Shown here: positions 15,094 through 22,166 of the stretch, in pieces
Layout: each line of letters opens with the position of its first letter
Numbering within the stretch: position 1 is the first letter of the stretch
Source: Stenotrophomonas sp. UBA7346
Lineage (GTDB): Bacteria; Pseudomonadota; Gammaproteobacteria; Xanthomonadales; Xanthomonadaceae
Assembly (NCBI GenBank): GCA_002471015.1
Contig: DKPB01000046.1
Coordinates: 1 to 36,047, forward strand
DNA length: 36,047 bases
Direction of reading: 5' to 3'
The notes under the pieces: model-generated
Told to the model about the DNA's origin: nothing
The model's input: the letters and a program-made list of their open reading frames with translations, nothing else
Databases searched by the model: none
Program-made: the position numbers and the translations under genes

Positions 15094-15888
15094 TCAGTTT
15101 CCAGCAGGCAAGAACAGCAGCAAGCCAATGCCCAGGGCAATGCGGTATAGCGCAAAGCCGGTGAAGGGGCGGCGCTTGATGTAGCCCAGCAGCCACTTCA
15201 CCACGATGAAACCGGTAACCACCGCTGCGGCAAAGGCTACGCCGACATCGGTCCAGTTCTCACTGCCCAGCTTGCCGTCTTTGGCCAGTTCAAGGAAGGC
15301 GTAGCCGCTGGCGGCGAACATGGTGGGGATGCCGACCAGGAAAACGAACTCGGTCGCTGCCGAGCGGCGGGTCAGGCCGAGCAGCATGGCCAGGAAGATG
15401 GCCGCCGCCGAGCGCGAGGTACCGGGGAAAACACCGGCGACGACCTGCGCCAGGCCCACCGCGATGGCGACCTTCCAGGTCACTGTCTCGCTGTCGGGCA
15501 GGCGGGAGGCAAAGCGCTCGGCCACCAGCATCCAGGCACCGCCGATCACCAGCGCCCAGGCCACGGGCGTCACGGTTTCAGGCAGTTCCCAGCCGGCCAG
15601 GCGTACCGGCAGGCCAACCAGGGCGGTGACCAGGAAGGCCACGCCCAGTTTCATCACGTAGTCGCGGTTCTCATGCTGGTTCAGGCCGGTGGCAAGCGAC
15701 CAGAGGCGTTCGCGGAAGGCCAGGGTCACTGCGAGGATGGCGCCGGCCTGGATCACGATGTTGAAGAAATCCGAGCGGGTGCCCAGCCAATGCTGGGCGA
15801 TCAGCAGATGGCCGGTGCTGGAGATGGGCAGGAATTCGGTGAGGCCTTCAAGAATGCCCAATAGCAGGGCGGAGAGCAGGTCGGACAT
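15094..15888 (-). CDS. uppP: Undecaprenyl-diphosphatase UppP (BacA)
   Basis: A 264-residue polytopic membrane enzyme that dephosphorylates undecaprenyl diphosphate, recycling the lipid carrier of peptidoglycan and O-antigen synthesis. The two BacA signatures are intact: EGLTEFLPISSTGH near residue 14 and PGTSRSAAA in the second half, with hydrophobic segments throughout. The length fits the family (about 265-275). I chose MSDLLSALLLG as the start because family members begin there; 13 more codons upstream in frame are unlikely. The gene is divergent from glnA, so its 5' region shares the NtrC-type sites. Confidence 0.95.
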   Translation of the reverse strand: MSDLLSALLLGILEGLTEFLPISSTGHLLIAQHWLGTRSDFFNIVIQAGAILAVTLAFRERLWSLATGLNQHENRDYVMKLGVAFLVTALVGLPVRLAGWELPETVTPVAWALVIGGAWMLVAERFASRLPDSETVTWKVAIAVGLAQVVAGVFPGTSRSAAAIFLAMLLGLTRRSAATEFVFLVGIPTMFAASGYAFLELAKDGKLGSENWTDVGVAFAAAVVTGFIVVKWLLGYIKRRPFTGFALYRIALGIGLLLFLPAGN

Positions 15889-15937
15889 GGGAACGGCGTG
15901 TTGGGAGGCGGGCACAGCATAGAGCATTGGCGTGGAC

Positions 15938-15952
15938 GCACCCGAGCGGTGC
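15938..15952 (+). promoter_or_regulatory. Upstream NtrC-type dyad of the glnA enhancer
   Basis: GCACCCGAGCGGTGC: the GCACC-N5-GGTGC arms of the NtrC consensus are perfect, with a GC-rich centre. The dyad centre lies about 127 bp before the predicted glnA transcription start and 30 bp before the second dyad. Confidence 0.75.
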
Positions 15953-15967
15953 TTCAGTTGGAACTTA

Positions 15968-15982
15968 GCACCATAATGGTGC
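15968..15982 (+). promoter_or_regulatory. Downstream NtrC-type dyad of the glnA enhancer
   Basis: GCACCATAATGGTGC: perfect arms and an AT-rich centre, essentially the enteric NtrC consensus. The centre is about 97 bp before the predicted start. Spacing of 30 bp to the first dyad puts both on the same DNA face, as expected for cooperative NtrC binding. Confidence 0.88.
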
Positions 15983-16044
15983 GTTCATTTTGACGGCTTC
16001 ATGGTTTCGCCCAGTTAAAACAATGCGTTACGTCGTCGTGAAAG

Positions 16045-16061
16045 TTGGCACGGGGTTTGCT
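16045..16061 (+). promoter_or_regulatory. Sigma-54 promoter of glnA
   Basis: TTGGCACGGGGTTTGCT: the GG of the -24 element (16047-16048) and the GC of the -12 element (16059-16060) are separated by exactly 10 bp, and the flanks match the consensus. The predicted start is near 16072, giving a 30-nt leader before the glnA ATG. Confidence 0.9.
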
Positions 16062-16101
16062 GTATTACTGGCACATCACCACCCATCCGAGGTTTCACCC
16101 G

Positions 16102-17511
16102 ATGTCCCTGGAAAACGTTGAGAAGCTGATCAAGGACAACCAGATCGAGTTCATCGACCTGCGTTTCGTCGACATGCGTGGCATCGAGCAGCACGTGACC
16201 TTCCCGGTCTCGATCATCGAGCCGTCGCTGTTCGAGGAAGGCAAGATGTTCGATGGCAGCTCCATCGCCGGTTGGAAGGGCATTGCCGAGTCGGACATGG
16301 TGCTGATGCCGGACGCCGACAGCGCCTACCTGGACCCGTTCTACGCCGACCCGACCCTGGTGCTGACCTGTGACGTGCTGGACCCGGCCACCATGCAGGG
16401 CTACGGCCGCTGCCCGCGCGGCATCGCCAAGCGCGCCGAGTCCTACCTGAAGTCCTCGGGCATCGCCGACCTGGCCTTCTTCGGCCCGGAGCCGGAATTC
16501 TTCATCTTCGATTCGGTCCAGTTCGCCAACGACATGGGCCACACCTTCTTCAAGATCAACTCCGAGGAAGGCGCCTGGAACACCGGCAAGAGCTACGAAG
16601 GCACCAACAGCGGCTACCGCCCGACCGTGAAGGGCGGCTACTTCCCGGTGCCGCCGACCGACACGCTGCACGATATCCGCGCCGAGATGTGCAAGGTGCT
16701 GGAAAAGGTCGGCATCGAGGTCGAAGTGCACCACCACGAAGTGGCCAATGCCGGCCAGTGCGAGATCGGCGCCAAGTTCAACACCCTGGTCACCAAGGCC
16801 GATGAACTGCAGCGCATGAAGCACGTCATCAAGAACGTTGCCCACCGCAACGGCAAGACCGTGACCTTCATGCCCAAGCCGCTGGTCGGCGACAACGGCA
16901 GCGGCATGCACGTGCACCAGTCGCTGGCCAAGGGCGGCGCCAACCTGTTCTCCGGTGACGGCTACGGCGGCCTGAGCCAGATGGCGCTGTGGTACATCGG
17001 CGGCATCTTCAAGCACGCTCGTGCCATCAACGCCTTCACCAACTCCGGCACCAACAGCTACAAGCGCCTGGTGCCGGGCTTCGAGGCACCGGTGATGCTG
17101 GCCTACTCGGCCCGCAACCGCTCGGCCTCGTGCCGCATTCCGTGGGTGTCCAACCCGAAGGCACGTCGCATCGAAATGCGCTTCCCGGATCCGATCCAGT
17201 CCGGCTACCTGACCTTCACCGCGCTGATGATGGCCGGCCTGGACGGCATCAAGAACCAGATCGACCCGGGCGCACCGAGCGACAAGGATCTGTACGACCT
17301 GCCGCCGGAAGAAGAGAAGCTGATCCCGCAGGTCTGCTCCTCGCTGGACCAGGCACTGGAAGCACTGGACAAGGACCGCGAGTTCCTCAAGGCCGGTGGC
17401 GTGATGAGCGACGACTTCATCGATGCCTACATCGCGTTGAAGATGAAGGAAGTCACCGCGTTCCGCGCGGCGACCCATCCGCTGGAATACCAGCTGTACT
17501 ACGCAAGCTGA
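16102..17511 (+). CDS. glnA: Type I glutamine synthetase
   Basis: A 469-residue dodecameric GSI that makes glutamine from glutamate, ammonia and ATP. Visible motifs are MFDGSSIAGWKGI, EPEFFIFD, the ATP-binding region KPLVGDNGSGMHVHQSL, NRSASCRIP and the adenylylation loop with Tyr398 in KDLYDLPPEE, the target of GlnE in GSI-beta enzymes. The length is that of the E. coli enzyme. The start MSLENVEKL follows GAGG at 12 bp; 19 further in-frame codons upstream overlap the promoter. Expression is predicted to be NtrC/sigma-54 dependent through the two dyads and the -24/-12 element upstream. Confidence 0.98.
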   Translation: MSLENVEKLIKDNQIEFIDLRFVDMRGIEQHVTFPVSIIEPSLFEEGKMFDGSSIAGWKGIAESDMVLMPDADSAYLDPFYADPTLVLTCDVLDPATMQGYGRCPRGIAKRAESYLKSSGIADLAFFGPEPEFFIFDSVQFANDMGHTFFKINSEEGAWNTGKSYEGTNSGYRPTVKGGYFPVPPTDTLHDIRAEMCKVLEKVGIEVEVHHHEVANAGQCEIGAKFNTLVTKADELQRMKHVIKNVAHRNGKTVTFMPKPLVGDNGSGMHVHQSLAKGGANLFSGDGYGGLSQMALWYIGGIFKHARAINAFTNSGTNSYKRLVPGFEAPVMLAYSARNRSASCRIPWVSNPKARRIEMRFPDPIQSGYLTFTALMMAGLDGIKNQIDPGAPSDKDLYDLPPEEEKLIPQVCSSLDQALEALDKDREFLKAGGVMSDDFIDAYIALKMKEVTAFRAATHPLEYQLYYAS

Positions 17512-17517
17512 TGTAAC

Positions 17518-17544
17518 GGCGGCCAGTACAGCGTGCTGGCCGCC
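17518..17544 (+). terminator. Stem-loop after glnA
   Basis: A 9-bp perfect stem (GGCGGCCAG with CTGGCCGCC) with a 9-nt loop begins 7 bp after the glnA stop codon. There is no T-run, so it may attenuate or protect the transcript rather than end it. Confidence 0.5.
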
Positions 17545-17875
17545 GGCAACACCAGGTGTAGTTGCTAGCTGTTGTTAGGCGGCGGTGGCGTGGACCCTCC
17601 CCCTCCCATCTGCGTCATCGCCGCCGCCTTTGTTGCTGGGGAGCACAAAGGTATGCAGCAGCCGGCAACACACCTGCACGGGCAAGAGAATCCGAGCGCG
17701 CGGCATGGGCCAGTCCTCCCTCCCGCGTGGTTGTGGCAGCCGGCAATACGGCCGGTGGCAACAGCCAGGTCCATGATGCGTTCGGCGCAACAGCCAGCGG
17801 TCGCACAGCGGCCGGTGGAAGACACGATGCCGGCCCGCAGCCGCAGGCCGGTATCCTCCACATCGGGACATGCGC
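17545..17875. other. Gene-free gap between glnA and glnK
   Basis: No credible gene: short open frames on both strands have odd composition and no ribosome site. The motif GCCGGCAAYAC occurs three times (17542, 17661 and 17739), with a related GCCGGTGGCAAC at 17751. I could not find a -24/-12 promoter or an NtrC dyad here, although glnK-amtB is usually under such control. GGGA 8 bp before 17876 serves as the glnK ribosome site. Confidence 0.6.
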
Positions 17876-18214
17876 ATGAAATTAATCTCCGCGATCATCC
17901 GTCCATTCAAGCTCGACGAAGTGCGTGAAGCCCTCGGCGCCGCAGGCGTTTCCGGCATCACCGTCACCGAGGTCAAGGGCTTTGGGCGGCAGAAAGGCCA
18001 CACCGAGCTGTACCGTGGCGCTGAATATGTCGTCGATTTCCTTCCCAAGATCCGCATCGAGACCGCCGTCACCGACGACAACGTCGAGGCGGTGATCGAA
18101 GCGCTGCAGGGCGCCGCCGGCACCGGCAAGATCGGTGACGGCAAGATCTTCGTTACCGCGCTTGAGCAGGTGGTGCGTATCCGCACCGGCGAAACAGGCG
18201 CAGACGCGCTGTAA
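17876..18214 (+). CDS. glnK: PII nitrogen regulatory protein GlnK/GlnB
   Basis: A 112-residue trimeric PII signal protein that reads 2-oxoglutarate and ATP/ADP and controls AmtB, NtrB and the GS adenylyltransferase. The T-loop KGHTELYRGAEYVVDF carries the uridylylation Tyr51, and the C-terminal GDGKIFV and RIRTGETG segments match the PII signatures. The ATG at 17876 gives the canonical MKLI start and length; an ATG two codons earlier is too close to its ribosome site. I name it glnK because it sits next to amtB; the sequence alone does not separate GlnK from GlnB. Confidence 0.95.
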   Translation: MKLISAIIRPFKLDEVREALGAAGVSGITVTEVKGFGRQKGHTELYRGAEYVVDFLPKIRIETAVTDDNVEAVIEALQGAAGTGKIGDGKIFVTALEQVVRIRTGETGADAL

Positions 18215-18302
18215 GAACCGCACCGCCCCGTCCTCCGGCGGCAGCGACCGCCAGATGACAACGGGTCGCTGGCAGGTTCCACCCCCACAACCGGAGTCGA
18301 CA

Positions 18303-19727
18303 ATGCGAACGGAATTTTTCACCGGGTTGAACACCCGGTTCGGAGGCCTGTGCCTGTCTTTCATGCTCAGCGTGCTGCTGCTGGGTATGTTTTCCAGCAC
18401 GGCATGGGCACAGGACACGCAGGCGGCGCCTGCTACTGCCACGGAAGTAGCAGCCGCGCCGGCAGAGGCTGCAGCCGCACCTGCTGCTGAAGCAGAAGCC
18501 GCACCCAGCTTCGACAAGGGCGACGTGGCGTGGATGCTCACCGCCACCTTGCTGGTGCTGATGATGGTGGTACCCGGTCTGGCGCTGTTCTATGGCGGCC
18601 TGGTGCGGGCCAAGAACGTGCTGTCGGTGCTCAGCCAGGTGCTGGTGGTGTTCTCGCTGGTGCTGATTCTGTGGGTGGCTTACGGCTACAGCGCGGTGTT
18701 CAGTGCGGGCAACCAGTTCTTCGGTTCGTTCACCGAATTCGCCTTCCTCAAGGGCTTCACCCCAGACTCGGTGGGCAATACGCCGATCGCAGGCCTGCCG
18801 GATTTCCTGTTCGTCGCCTTCCAGTCGACCTTCGCCGGCATCACCACCGCACTGATCGTCGGTGCCTTCGCCGAGCGCATCAAGTTCCGCGCGGTGCTGC
18901 TGTTCTCCGCGCTGTGGTTCACCCTGAGCTACATCCCGATGGCGCACATCGTCTGGGGTGGCGGCTATCTGGGTGAGATGGGCGCGATCGACTTTGCCGG
19001 TGGCACCGTGGTGCACATCAACGCCGGTGTTGCTGGCCTGGTGGCCGCATGGTTCGTCGGCAAGCGCCTGGGCTATGGCCAGACCGCGTTGAAGCCACAC
19101 AACCTGCCGCTGACCTGGATCGGCGCGATGCTGCTGTGGGTGGGCTGGTTCGGTTTCAACGCCGGCTCGGCCGCTGCTGCCGACACCGTGGCCTCGCTGG
19201 CCTTCATCAACACCGTGCTGGCGACGGCCGCCGCGGTGCTGGGCTGGACGCTGGTGGAAGCGATCACCAAGGGCCATCCCTCGGCACTGGGCGCGGCCTC
19301 GGGTGCGGTTGCCGGGCTGGTTGGTGTAACCCCGGCCTGCGGCACGGTGGGACCGTTGGGCGCCATCGTGATTGGTTTTGTCACCGGCATGGTCTGCGTC
19401 TGGGGCGTGACCGGCTTGAAGCGGCTGTTGAAGGCCGACGACACCGCCGACGTGTTCGGCGTGCACGGCGTGGGCGGCATTGTTGGCGCCCTCCTCACCG
19501 GTGTTTTCAGTGCGCAGTCGCTGGGCGGTACCAAGGCTGATCTGGATATCGGTCACCAGCTGTGGGTGCAGGTGGTCAGCGTGGGCTTCACCGTGTTGTG
19601 GTCGGCGGTGGTCACTGCCGTCATCCTGCTGGTGGTCCGCGCGCTGGTTGGCCTGCGCGTCAGCGAAGAGGCCGAACGTACCGGCCTGGACGTGACCACC
19701 CACGGCGAATCGGCCTACGAGGCCTAA
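18303..19727 (+). CDS. amtB: Ammonium transporter AmtB
   Basis: A 474-residue inner-membrane ammonium channel with about 11 hydrophobic segments. A signal peptide (ending SSTAWAQ near residue 37) is followed by an unusual Ala/Glu/Pro-rich periplasmic stretch (about 38-70) before the first pore helix at VAWMLTATLLVL. The two pore histidines are in VVHINAG and VFGVHGVGG, and the conserved AFAERIKF and FNAGSAAAAD regions are present. The GGAG upstream is at good spacing, and it lies 88 bp after glnK; GlnK is expected to block the channel under ammonium excess. Confidence 0.96.
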   Translation: MRTEFFTGLNTRFGGLCLSFMLSVLLLGMFSSTAWAQDTQAAPATATEVAAAPAEAAAAPAAEAEAAPSFDKGDVAWMLTATLLVLMMVVPGLALFYGGLVRAKNVLSVLSQVLVVFSLVLILWVAYGYSAVFSAGNQFFGSFTEFAFLKGFTPDSVGNTPIAGLPDFLFVAFQSTFAGITTALIVGAFAERIKFRAVLLFSALWFTLSYIPMAHIVWGGGYLGEMGAIDFAGGTVVHINAGVAGLVAAWFVGKRLGYGQTALKPHNLPLTWIGAMLLWVGWFGFNAGSAAAADTVASLAFINTVLATAAAVLGWTLVEAITKGHPSALGAASGAVAGLVGVTPACGTVGPLGAIVIGFVTGMVCVWGVTGLKRLLKADDTADVFGVHGVGGIVGALLTGVFSAQSLGGTKADLDIGHQLWVQVVSVGFTVLWSAVVTAVILLVVRALVGLRVSEEAERTGLDVTTHGESAYEA

Positions 19728-19740
19728 GCTGTTGCTCAAA

Positions 19741-19876
19741 GCCCCTCTCCCTCCGGGAGAGGGGTTGGGGTGAGGGCAGCTCCTCAAGCGTTACCGGGAA
19801 AGCCCCTGCCGAGCATGGCTCGGCACTACCGCTTCAAGCCCCTCTCCCTCCGGGAGAGGGGTTGGGGAGAGGGTAA
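19741..19876. repeat. GC-rich direct repeats flanking a SMAG monomer
   Basis: Two nearly identical ~39-bp copies (19741-19779 and 19838-19876) each contain the hairpin CCCCTCTCC-CTCC-GGAGAGGGG followed by TTGGGG. Between them, 19807-19829 is one SMAG palindrome ending in CTAC. The first hairpin lies 13 bp after amtB and could act as its terminator, but no T-run follows. Confidence 0.8.
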
Positions 19877-19930
19877 GCCGAAGCAGCATCACCGTACGAC
19901 CGGAACCAAACCGAAGAAGCCCAAGGGGCG

Positions 19931-20149
19931 TCAGCCCTCAGCCAGCACCAGCGCCTTCACCTTCTCAGCCTTCTCGAAATGATCCAGGCGCTGGATCGAG
20001 ATCCACCACGTAGCCGCCTCCATCAACAACTCAGGGTCGTCATTGCGGTTGGCGAAGAACGCATAGAACGACACCCCAACCGTCGGCCCCTTCGCCGCGA
20101 TCTTCGCATCGCAGACCGCAACGATCTTCTGTTTCAGTGAATTACGCAT
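19931..20149 (-). CDS. Small protein of unknown function (72 residues)
   Basis: A 72-residue soluble protein, MRNSLKQKIVAVCDAKI.., with no signal or membrane segment and a balanced composition (rich in Lys, Ala, Asp). It includes the patches VGVSFYAFFANRNDDPELL and EAATWWISIQRLDHF. A GGGAG ribosome site precedes the ATG at proper spacing, and third positions are GC-rich, so it looks real. It lies antisense to the nitrogen operon, between amtB and the amidase gene. I do not recognise the family. Confidence 0.7.
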   Translation of the reverse strand: MRNSLKQKIVAVCDAKIAAKGPTVGVSFYAFFANRNDDPELLMEAATWWISIQRLDHFEKAEKVKALVLAEG

Positions 20150-20344
20150 GGTTGCTCCCCGCAGACATCACAGCACTTCGTCTGCATAGCCTAGCCACAA
20201 CGGCCAGTCATCCGCAGCCGAACGCGGTCGCGACATCCACTTCCTGAGCAGGCCCTCCAATGCATGCAATCCCTATCGACGCACCCGCCGTGCCATGCCT
20301 GGATGCACTTGCAATGCCGCGCCCGGCAACGTGCAATGTCCCCC

Positions 20345-21082
20345 ATGAAGACCAGACTGCTGCTGCCGCTCGCCCTGTTGGCCACGCTGACCGCCTGTAC
20401 CTCCACACCGGAACGCAATCCGCTCGCGCACTGGGTGCCGTCGCCGAACTACAACGACCGCCAGCCGGTGCTGATCGTGCTGCACCACACCGAGCAGAAC
20501 TCGGTGCAGCAGAGCCTGGACACGCTGCGCAGTGCCAACAGCGGCGGCAAGGTCAGCTCGCACTACCTGGTCGGCAGCGATGGTGAGCTCTATCAGCTGG
20601 TGGCCGATGGCGAACGTGCCTGGCATGCCGGTGGTGGCCGCTGGGGCGGCTTCACCGATCTCAACTCCACCTCGATCGGCATCGAGATCGACAACGACGG
20701 CAGCAGCCCCTTCACCGAACCGCAGATCGCCACCCTGCTGCGCCTGCTCGAGGACCTGTGCACACGTTTCAACATCCCGCGCAGTCAGATCATCGGCCAT
20801 GCCGACCTGGCGCCGACCCGCAAGGCCGACCCCAGCCGCTATTTCCCCTGGCAGCAGCTGGCCGCTGCCGGCTTTGGCCTGTGGCCGGACCCCAAGCATG
20901 GTCCGGCCCCGGCCGGCTTTGACAGCTGGATGGCGATGCAGGCCTTCGGCTACGCGCTGGACGACCGGGCTGCCGCCGCACGCGCCTTCCACCGCCGCTT
21001 CCGCGGCAGCGACACGCTGCCGGCCGAACTGGACGCCGAGGACGCCCGCATCCTGCATTCCCTGCTGCTGCAGAAGCAGTGA
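20345..21082 (+). CDS. N-acetylmuramoyl-L-alanine amidase, AmiD-like lipoprotein
   Basis: A 245-residue lipoprotein with lipobox LTAC (15-18). Residues about 40-175 form an Amidase_2 (AmpD/AmiD) domain: LHHTE supplies a zinc His at 47 or 48, GHADLAPTRKADP supplies His152 and Asp162, and WHAGGGRWGG is the conserved substrate loop. The C-terminal ~70 residues resemble the peptidoglycan-binding helical region of AmiD. It should cleave the MurNAc-L-Ala bond from the periplasmic face of the outer membrane. The start follows signal-peptide logic; an ATG three codons upstream is possible. The next gene, ntrB, begins 28 bp downstream. Confidence 0.92.
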   Translation: MKTRLLLPLALLATLTACTSTPERNPLAHWVPSPNYNDRQPVLIVLHHTEQNSVQQSLDTLRSANSGGKVSSHYLVGSDGELYQLVADGERAWHAGGGRWGGFTDLNSTSIGIEIDNDGSSPFTEPQIATLLRLLEDLCTRFNIPRSQIIGHADLAPTRKADPSRYFPWQQLAAAGFGLWPDPKHGPAPAGFDSWMAMQAFGYALDDRAAAARAFHRRFRGSDTLPAELDAEDARILHSLLLQKQ

Positions 21083-21093
21083 TGCGGCCGCTT

Positions 21094-21110
21094 TGCACTA
21101 TATTGGTGCA
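21094..21110 (+). promoter_or_regulatory. NtrC-type dyad abutting the ntrB start codon
   Basis: TGCACTATATTGGTGCA differs from the 17-bp NtrC consensus (TGCACC-N5-GGTGCA) at one arm position. Its last base touches the ntrB ATG and it covers the place of the ribosome site. Bound NtrC here would block expression rather than activate it. Confidence 0.72.
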
Positions 21111-22166
21111 ATGACCGACGCCGACTTCTCGCCGACCCCGGAATTGCTGGCCACCCCACTGGTCTGGTGTGGCGCGGATGGCCGTATCCAGGGGGCGAAC
21201 CCGGCCTTCTGCCGCTGGCTGGGGGTCAGTGTGCGGCGCCTGCTTGGCCAGCCGCTGGTGTCGCTGGAAGCGCAGGGTGAGGTGCTGGCGCAGCGCCTGG
21301 CCAACCCGGCCACCGACATGAGCCGCCTGCCACGGCTGACCCTGGCCCTGCCAGGCGAGGCACCGCGCTTCGCCGATGGCTGGCTGAGCGCGCTGGAGCA
21401 GGGCGGCTGGCTGCTGGAAGCGCACCCGGTGGACGAGTTCCAGGGCGCCGATCCGGCGCAGGTGCTGCCCGGCGCCTTCAGCGCGGCGCTGAAAGGCCTG
21501 GCCCATGAACTGCGCAATCCGCTGGCCGGCCTCAAGGGCGCCGCCCAGCTGCTGGCGCGCCGCGCCGCCGGCCGCGATGCCGACGAGCGCGAGCTGATCG
21601 AACTGATCGGCGCCGAGATCGAACGGCTCAATACCTTGCTGGAACAGCTGCTGTCGCCGGCACCGCAACGCCCGCATGCACCGCTGAACATCCATGCCGC
21701 GCTGGAACGCGTGCTGCGCCTGGTCGAGAACGAGGCCGGCTGGTCGGTACGCCTGCTGCGCGATTACGACCCCAGCATTCCCGAATTCCCCGGCGACGCC
21801 GACCGCCTCACCCAGGCCTTGTTGAACCTGGTGCGCAACGCCATCCAGGCCGGCGCCACCAGCGTCACCCTGCGCACCCGCGTCGAGCACGGTCTGCGCA
21901 TTGCCGAGCAGCCCTATGCGTTGGCCCTGCGCCTGGAGGTGGCCGACGACGGCCGTGGCGTGCCGGAAGAACTGGCCGAGCACCTGTTCCTGCCGCTGGT
22001 CAGCGGCCGCGCCGAAGGCACCGGCCTGGGCTTGGCGCTGGCGCAGCAGGTGGCGCGCGAACACCGCGGCACGCTGAGCTACCGCTCGCGCCCCGGCCAT
22101 ACCGTGTTCACCGTGTTGCTGCCGCTGCCGGCCGCCGAGGAAGCGACGGAGGTGGCTGATGCATAA
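21111..22166 (+). CDS. ntrB: Nitrogen sensor histidine kinase NtrB (GlnL)
   Basis: A 351-residue cytosolic kinase without membrane segments. A PAS-like sensor at about 8-110 is followed by the H-box AHELRNPLAG with His132, the N-box NLVRNAIQAGA, the G1 box DDGRGVP and the G2 box GTGLGLAL. NtrB phosphorylates or dephosphorylates NtrC under control of PII. The ATG has no strong Shine-Dalgarno; GGTG of the NtrC-type dyad is the nearest purine-rich stretch. Its end overlaps ntrC by 8 bp. In E. coli glnL lies next to glnA; here amtB and an amidase intervene. Confidence 0.95.
   Translation: MTDADFSPTPELLATPLVWCGADGRIQGANPAFCRWLGVSVRRLLGQPLVSLEAQGEVLAQRLANPATDMSRLPRLTLALPGEAPRFADGWLSALEQGGWLLEAHPVDEFQGADPAQVLPGAFSAALKGLAHELRNPLAGLKGAAQLLARRAAGRDADERELIELIGAEIERLNTLLEQLLSPAPQRPHAPLNIHAALERVLRLVENEAGWSVRLLRDYDPSIPEFPGDADRLTQALLNLVRNAIQAGATSVTLRTRVEHGLRIAEQPYALALRLEVADDGRGVPEELAEHLFLPLVSGRAEGTGLGLALAQQVAREHRGTLSYRSRPGHTVFTVLLPLPAAEEATEVADA

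Noticed and set aside
17545..17875. A sigma-54 promoter for glnK
   Set aside because: The TTGC sites inspected lack GG exactly 10 bp before GC.
17562..17879. Short open frames on both strands in the glnA-glnK gap
   Set aside because: They have no ribosome sites, and their composition differs between frames with no clear coding signal.
18153..19787. A 544-codon minus-strand open frame across amtB
   Set aside because: AmtB on the plus strand has complete family motifs; the antisense peptide is His- and Gln-rich with no domain.
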